NCBI GenBank assembly: GCA_031255075.1
Contig: JAIRTF010000151.1
Span: forward strand, 1-8,082
DNA length: 8,082 bases
Reading direction: 5' to 3'
Origin: Bifidobacteriaceae bacterium
GTDB taxonomy: Bacteria > Actinomycetota > Actinomycetes > Actinomycetales > WQXJ01
The notes beneath the pieces were generated by a model, which had not been told where the DNA came from, did no database searches, and saw only the letters and a program-made list of their open reading frames with translations. Of this stretch, positions 6,694 to 8,082 are shown piece after piece. Position 1 is the first letter of the stretch, and every line of letters begins with the position of its first letter. The translations under genes and the position numbers were made by a program.

Positions 6694-7050
6694 ATGTTCC
6701 GGATCTTGTTCTTCTATGTCCTGCCGCTGGTGTTGATGCTCTACGCCATTGTTGACTGCGCCCTGGACAACGCCATTGAGCGGACCGGCTTGCACAAGGC
6801 GCTGTGGATCATAGTGATCATCTTGGTGCCCGTGGTTGGGCCCCTGGCCTGGATAGTGGTAGCCAAGATTGCCAGACCCGCTCCCGCCTACCGGCCACCG
6901 CGCCCTTCCCCGGGCCGCTGGAACACCCGCCCGTTGGCACCAGATGACAACCCTGATTTTCTCCGCCACTTAGCTGAGGAAGAAGCCCTCCGCCGCCAAC
7001 GCGAAAAGCGCAAGAAGCAACAAGACCCACCCACCGAAGACCCCCAATAA
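6694..7050 (+). CDS. PLDc_N-domain small membrane protein
   Basis: 118-residue protein with two hydrophobic helices: about 4-23 (rich in Leu/Phe/Val, ending YAIVDCA) and about 34-56 (LWIIVIILVPVVGPLAWIVV). The signature IVDCA...RTGLHKALWI...VGPLAW matches the PLDc_N family (phospholipase-D-nuclease N-terminal region). As in most actinobacterial members there is no nuclease domain, so the name should not be read as an enzyme. The tail is cytosolic-looking: a Pro/Arg-rich stretch, then DDNPDFLRHLAEEE and a highly charged run of Arg, Lys, Glu and Gln. Function unknown. It follows menA by 35 bases but seems to have its own promoter. Confidence 0.85.
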   Translation: MFRILFFYVLPLVLMLYAIVDCALDNAIERTGLHKALWIIVIILVPVVGPLAWIVVAKIARPAPAYRPPRPSPGRWNTRPLAPDDNPDFLRHLAEEEALRRQREKRKKQQDPPTEDPQ

Positions 7051-7056
7051 CCCCAA

Positions 7057-7069
7057 GGCGCCCAGCGCC
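7057..7069. repeat. Small hairpin after the PLDc_N gene
   Basis: GGCGC and GCGCC flank a 3-base loop. The 5-bp stem lies just after the PLDc_N stop codon. It has no U-tract and is too short to call a terminator with confidence. Confidence 0.2.
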
Positions 7070-7077
7070 AATCAGAT

Positions 7078-7083
7078 AAGGAG
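7078..7083 (+). promoter_or_regulatory. Shine-Dalgarno AAGGAG
   Basis: AAGGAG 8 bases before ATG 7092. It is one of the two strongest ribosome sites in the window and supports the first paralog as a real gene. Confidence 0.75.
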
Positions 7084-7091
7084 AACCCTCC

Positions 7092-7517
7092 ATGAGTCAG
7101 GATTTGATAGTGCGGTTTTCGGATGCGTCCGAGTTCACTCCTGAGCGGTGGGCCGCATACATGAAGAAGTTCGGGTTGACCGTTTCGTTCCCGCAGGGGG
7201 CGGGTCTCGCTGACCAGGTGGGTTTCTTGCCGGTTGACGCGGCTGGCCTCACTTCATCGGAGACTGTGCAGACGGGGTTCGTAATGGACGCGTACGCCCC
7301 AGAGGAAGCTGGTGAACCTTGGTTCGTAGCGTTTAGTTCTTCGGCCGGTGAAGGGGACGAAGTCTGGGCCTTGGCACACGCCGCCGCAGCCTACTTCGTA
7401 GCCGAGTTGGAAGCAGGACTGGAGGATCCTCAAGAGGGGACGGAATATGGTCCTGGGGACCTTCCCCAGTTGGAGGCTCTGGTGGAGGAACTGTTGGACG
7501 GGGTTCGAGGCGATTGA
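7092..7517 (+). CDS. Unrecognised acidic protein, tandem paralog 1
   Basis: 141-residue, markedly acidic soluble protein with no signal peptide or membrane segment. I do not recognise the family. Residues 1-116 align without gaps to the next large gene, with 53 identical positions by hand count. Conserved blocks include FGLTV (27-31), GLTS (52-55), TGF (61-63), EVWAL (90-94), AYFVAEL (100-106) and EDP (111-113). The C-terminus (about 125-141) is a predicted acidic helix. The size, acidity, tandem duplication and the AYFVAEL...DPQEG pattern remind me of immunity proteins of polymorphic toxin systems, but this is an analogy only. Codon and base use are less GC-rich than in the men genes. The strong AAGGAG fixes the start. 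Confidence 0.8.
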   Translation: MSQDLIVRFSDASEFTPERWAAYMKKFGLTVSFPQGAGLADQVGFLPVDAAGLTSSETVQTGFVMDAYAPEEAGEPWFVAFSSSAGEGDEVWALAHAAAAYFVAELEAGLEDPQEGTEYGPGDLPQLEALVEELLDGVRGD

Positions 7518-7518
7518 C

Positions 7519-7623
7519 TTGAACCGTGGACGGATGGGGTCCCATGAGATGGTGGGTCGTGCCCGTCCGTATGGGGTTCGTTCAGCGCTGTATGTGCAGT
7601 TCTCGCGGAAGGGGTCGTATTGA
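7519..7623 (+). CDS. Possible 34-residue basic peptide between paralogs
   Basis: A frame from TTG 7519 (GAGG 8 bases upstream) to TGA 7621-7623 encodes 34 residues, of which seven are Arg or Lys and one is acidic; a later in-frame ATG at 7534 would give 29. It begins one base after the stop of paralog 1, and its stop overlaps the TTG start of paralog 2 as TTGA. Contents such as GRARPYG and YVQFSRKGSY look protein-like rather than random. It could be a coupled leader peptide, the leftover C-terminal tip of a lost toxin or other gene, or chance. No homolog is known to me. Confidence 0.3.
   Translation: MNRGRMGSHEMVGRARPYGVRSALYVQFSRKGSY
7607..7614 (+). promoter_or_regulatory. Shine-Dalgarno GGAAGGGG of paralog 2
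   Basis: GGAAGGGG with a 5-base spacer to TTG 7620. It supports the TTG, whose first residues (MSQ) also match those of paralog 1. Confidence 0.6.
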
Positions 7624-8082
7624 GTCAGAACCTGCGGTTGAGGATCCCAGACCTGTCTGGGTTCTCGTATGACGAGTGGGAGGACCATTTCGATCGCTTC
7701 GGTTTGACGGTGCGCCTGCCGTGGCCTTTTGACTTGCCTACTCAGGCGGGCTTTCTTCGGGTCGAGGCGCATGGGCTGACCTCGGATTTCGGTATCGAAA
7801 CCGGGTTCGATATGGAGGTTTCCGGGCCGCGAGGTGCGGACGGGGGTTGGCTTGTCTCTCTGGGCACCGCAGATGGGGATGCTGAGGAAGTGTGGGCGTT
7901 GATCTACGCTTCGGTGGCGTACTTCGTGGCCGAGTTGGGGGCGGTTGTGGAAGATCCCCGAGACGGTGCTGCGGTGGACCTCAGTGATATCAAGGCCATC
8001 AGATCGGCGACTCGTCGGTTGATTGCCAAGGTGCGTCGAGAGCGGTCTGCGGCCGTGAAGAAGGTTATGAGCGAGGCCGCAC
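7620..8082 (+). CDS. Unrecognised protein, tandem paralog 2 (3' end beyond window)
   Basis: Open for 154 codons from TTG 7620 to the window edge. Its first 116 residues match paralog 1 without any gap (53 identities): MSQ-L at the N-terminus, FGLTV, GFL, GLTS, TGF, EVWAL, AYFVAEL and EDP. After residue about 118 the two diverge: here the chain becomes a basic helix rich in Arg, Lys and Ala (roughly 125-154) and is longer than paralog 1. It is likely a duplicate whose C-terminus has been replaced or extended. No signal peptide or membrane segment. Function unknown; immunity-like as for paralog 1, by analogy only. The start rests on the GGAAGGGG and on co-alignment with its paralog. Confidence 0.75.
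   Translation, partial: MSQNLRLRIPDLSGFSYDEWEDHFDRFGLTVRLPWPFDLPTQAGFLRVEAHGLTSDFGIETGFDMEVSGPRGADGGWLVSLGTADGDAEEVWALIYASVAYFVAELGAVVEDPRDGAAVDLSDIKAIRSATRRLIAKVRRERSAAVKKVMSEAA

Noticed and set aside
7254..7772. 172-codon minus-strand frame across the two right-end paralogs
   Set aside because: It is opposite two genes that align to each other at the protein level in the plus frames; no ribosome site or family match supports it.
1..8082. Frequent GCCGGC/CCGGC words as a possible dispersed repeat
   Set aside because: They occur mostly inside coding sequence as Ala-Gly and Pro-Ala codons in a high-GC genome, with no regular spacing or conserved flanks.

Overview
The window is high-GC DNA with GTG and TTG starts, tight gene packing and protein families (short MenE, aspartate-type MenB, PLDc_N membrane protein) that point to an actinomycete (Actinomycetota). 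I cannot name a genus. Most of it is a menaquinone (vitamin K2) biosynthesis locus. The right end is a small accessory segment with a lower GC content (hand-counted 60-base lines: about 36-37 G+C there against 44 in menE and menA).

Layout. On the minus strand, menC (o-succinylbenzoate synthase) overlaps menD (SEPHCHC synthase) by a GTGA, and menD runs off the left edge. Divergent to them on the plus strand is menB (DHNA-CoA synthase). Next comes a convergent minus-strand lipoprotein gene of the DUF3048/YerB family, sitting inside the men locus. Divergent from that, on the plus strand, menE (o-succinylbenzoate-CoA ligase) overlaps menA (DHNA prenyltransferase) by another GTGA, followed by a small PLDc_N-type two-helix membrane protein. 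The right end holds two tandem paralogous genes of a family I do not recognise (46% identical over 116 ungapped residues by hand alignment). The 102-base gap between them contains a tiny, very basic open reading frame.

How the genes fit together. MenD makes SEPHCHC from isochorismate and 2-oxoglutarate. MenC dehydrates the later intermediate SHCHC to o-succinylbenzoate, MenE activates it to the CoA ester, MenB closes the ring to DHNA-CoA, and MenA prenylates DHNA in the membrane. MenF, MenH, a DHNA-CoA thioesterase and the MenG/UbiE methyltransferase are not in this window.

Regulation. Four starts (menC, menE, menA and the PLDc_N gene) lie 7-8 bases behind a TANNNT hexamer and lack a convincing Shine-Dalgarno. 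This is the geometry of actinobacterial leaderless transcripts. The lipoprotein and the right-end genes instead carry clear Shine-Dalgarno sequences. No RNA genes, CRISPR arrays or insertion sequences were seen. I did not find a dramatic new system. The right-end paralog cassette and its small ORF are the least explained part.
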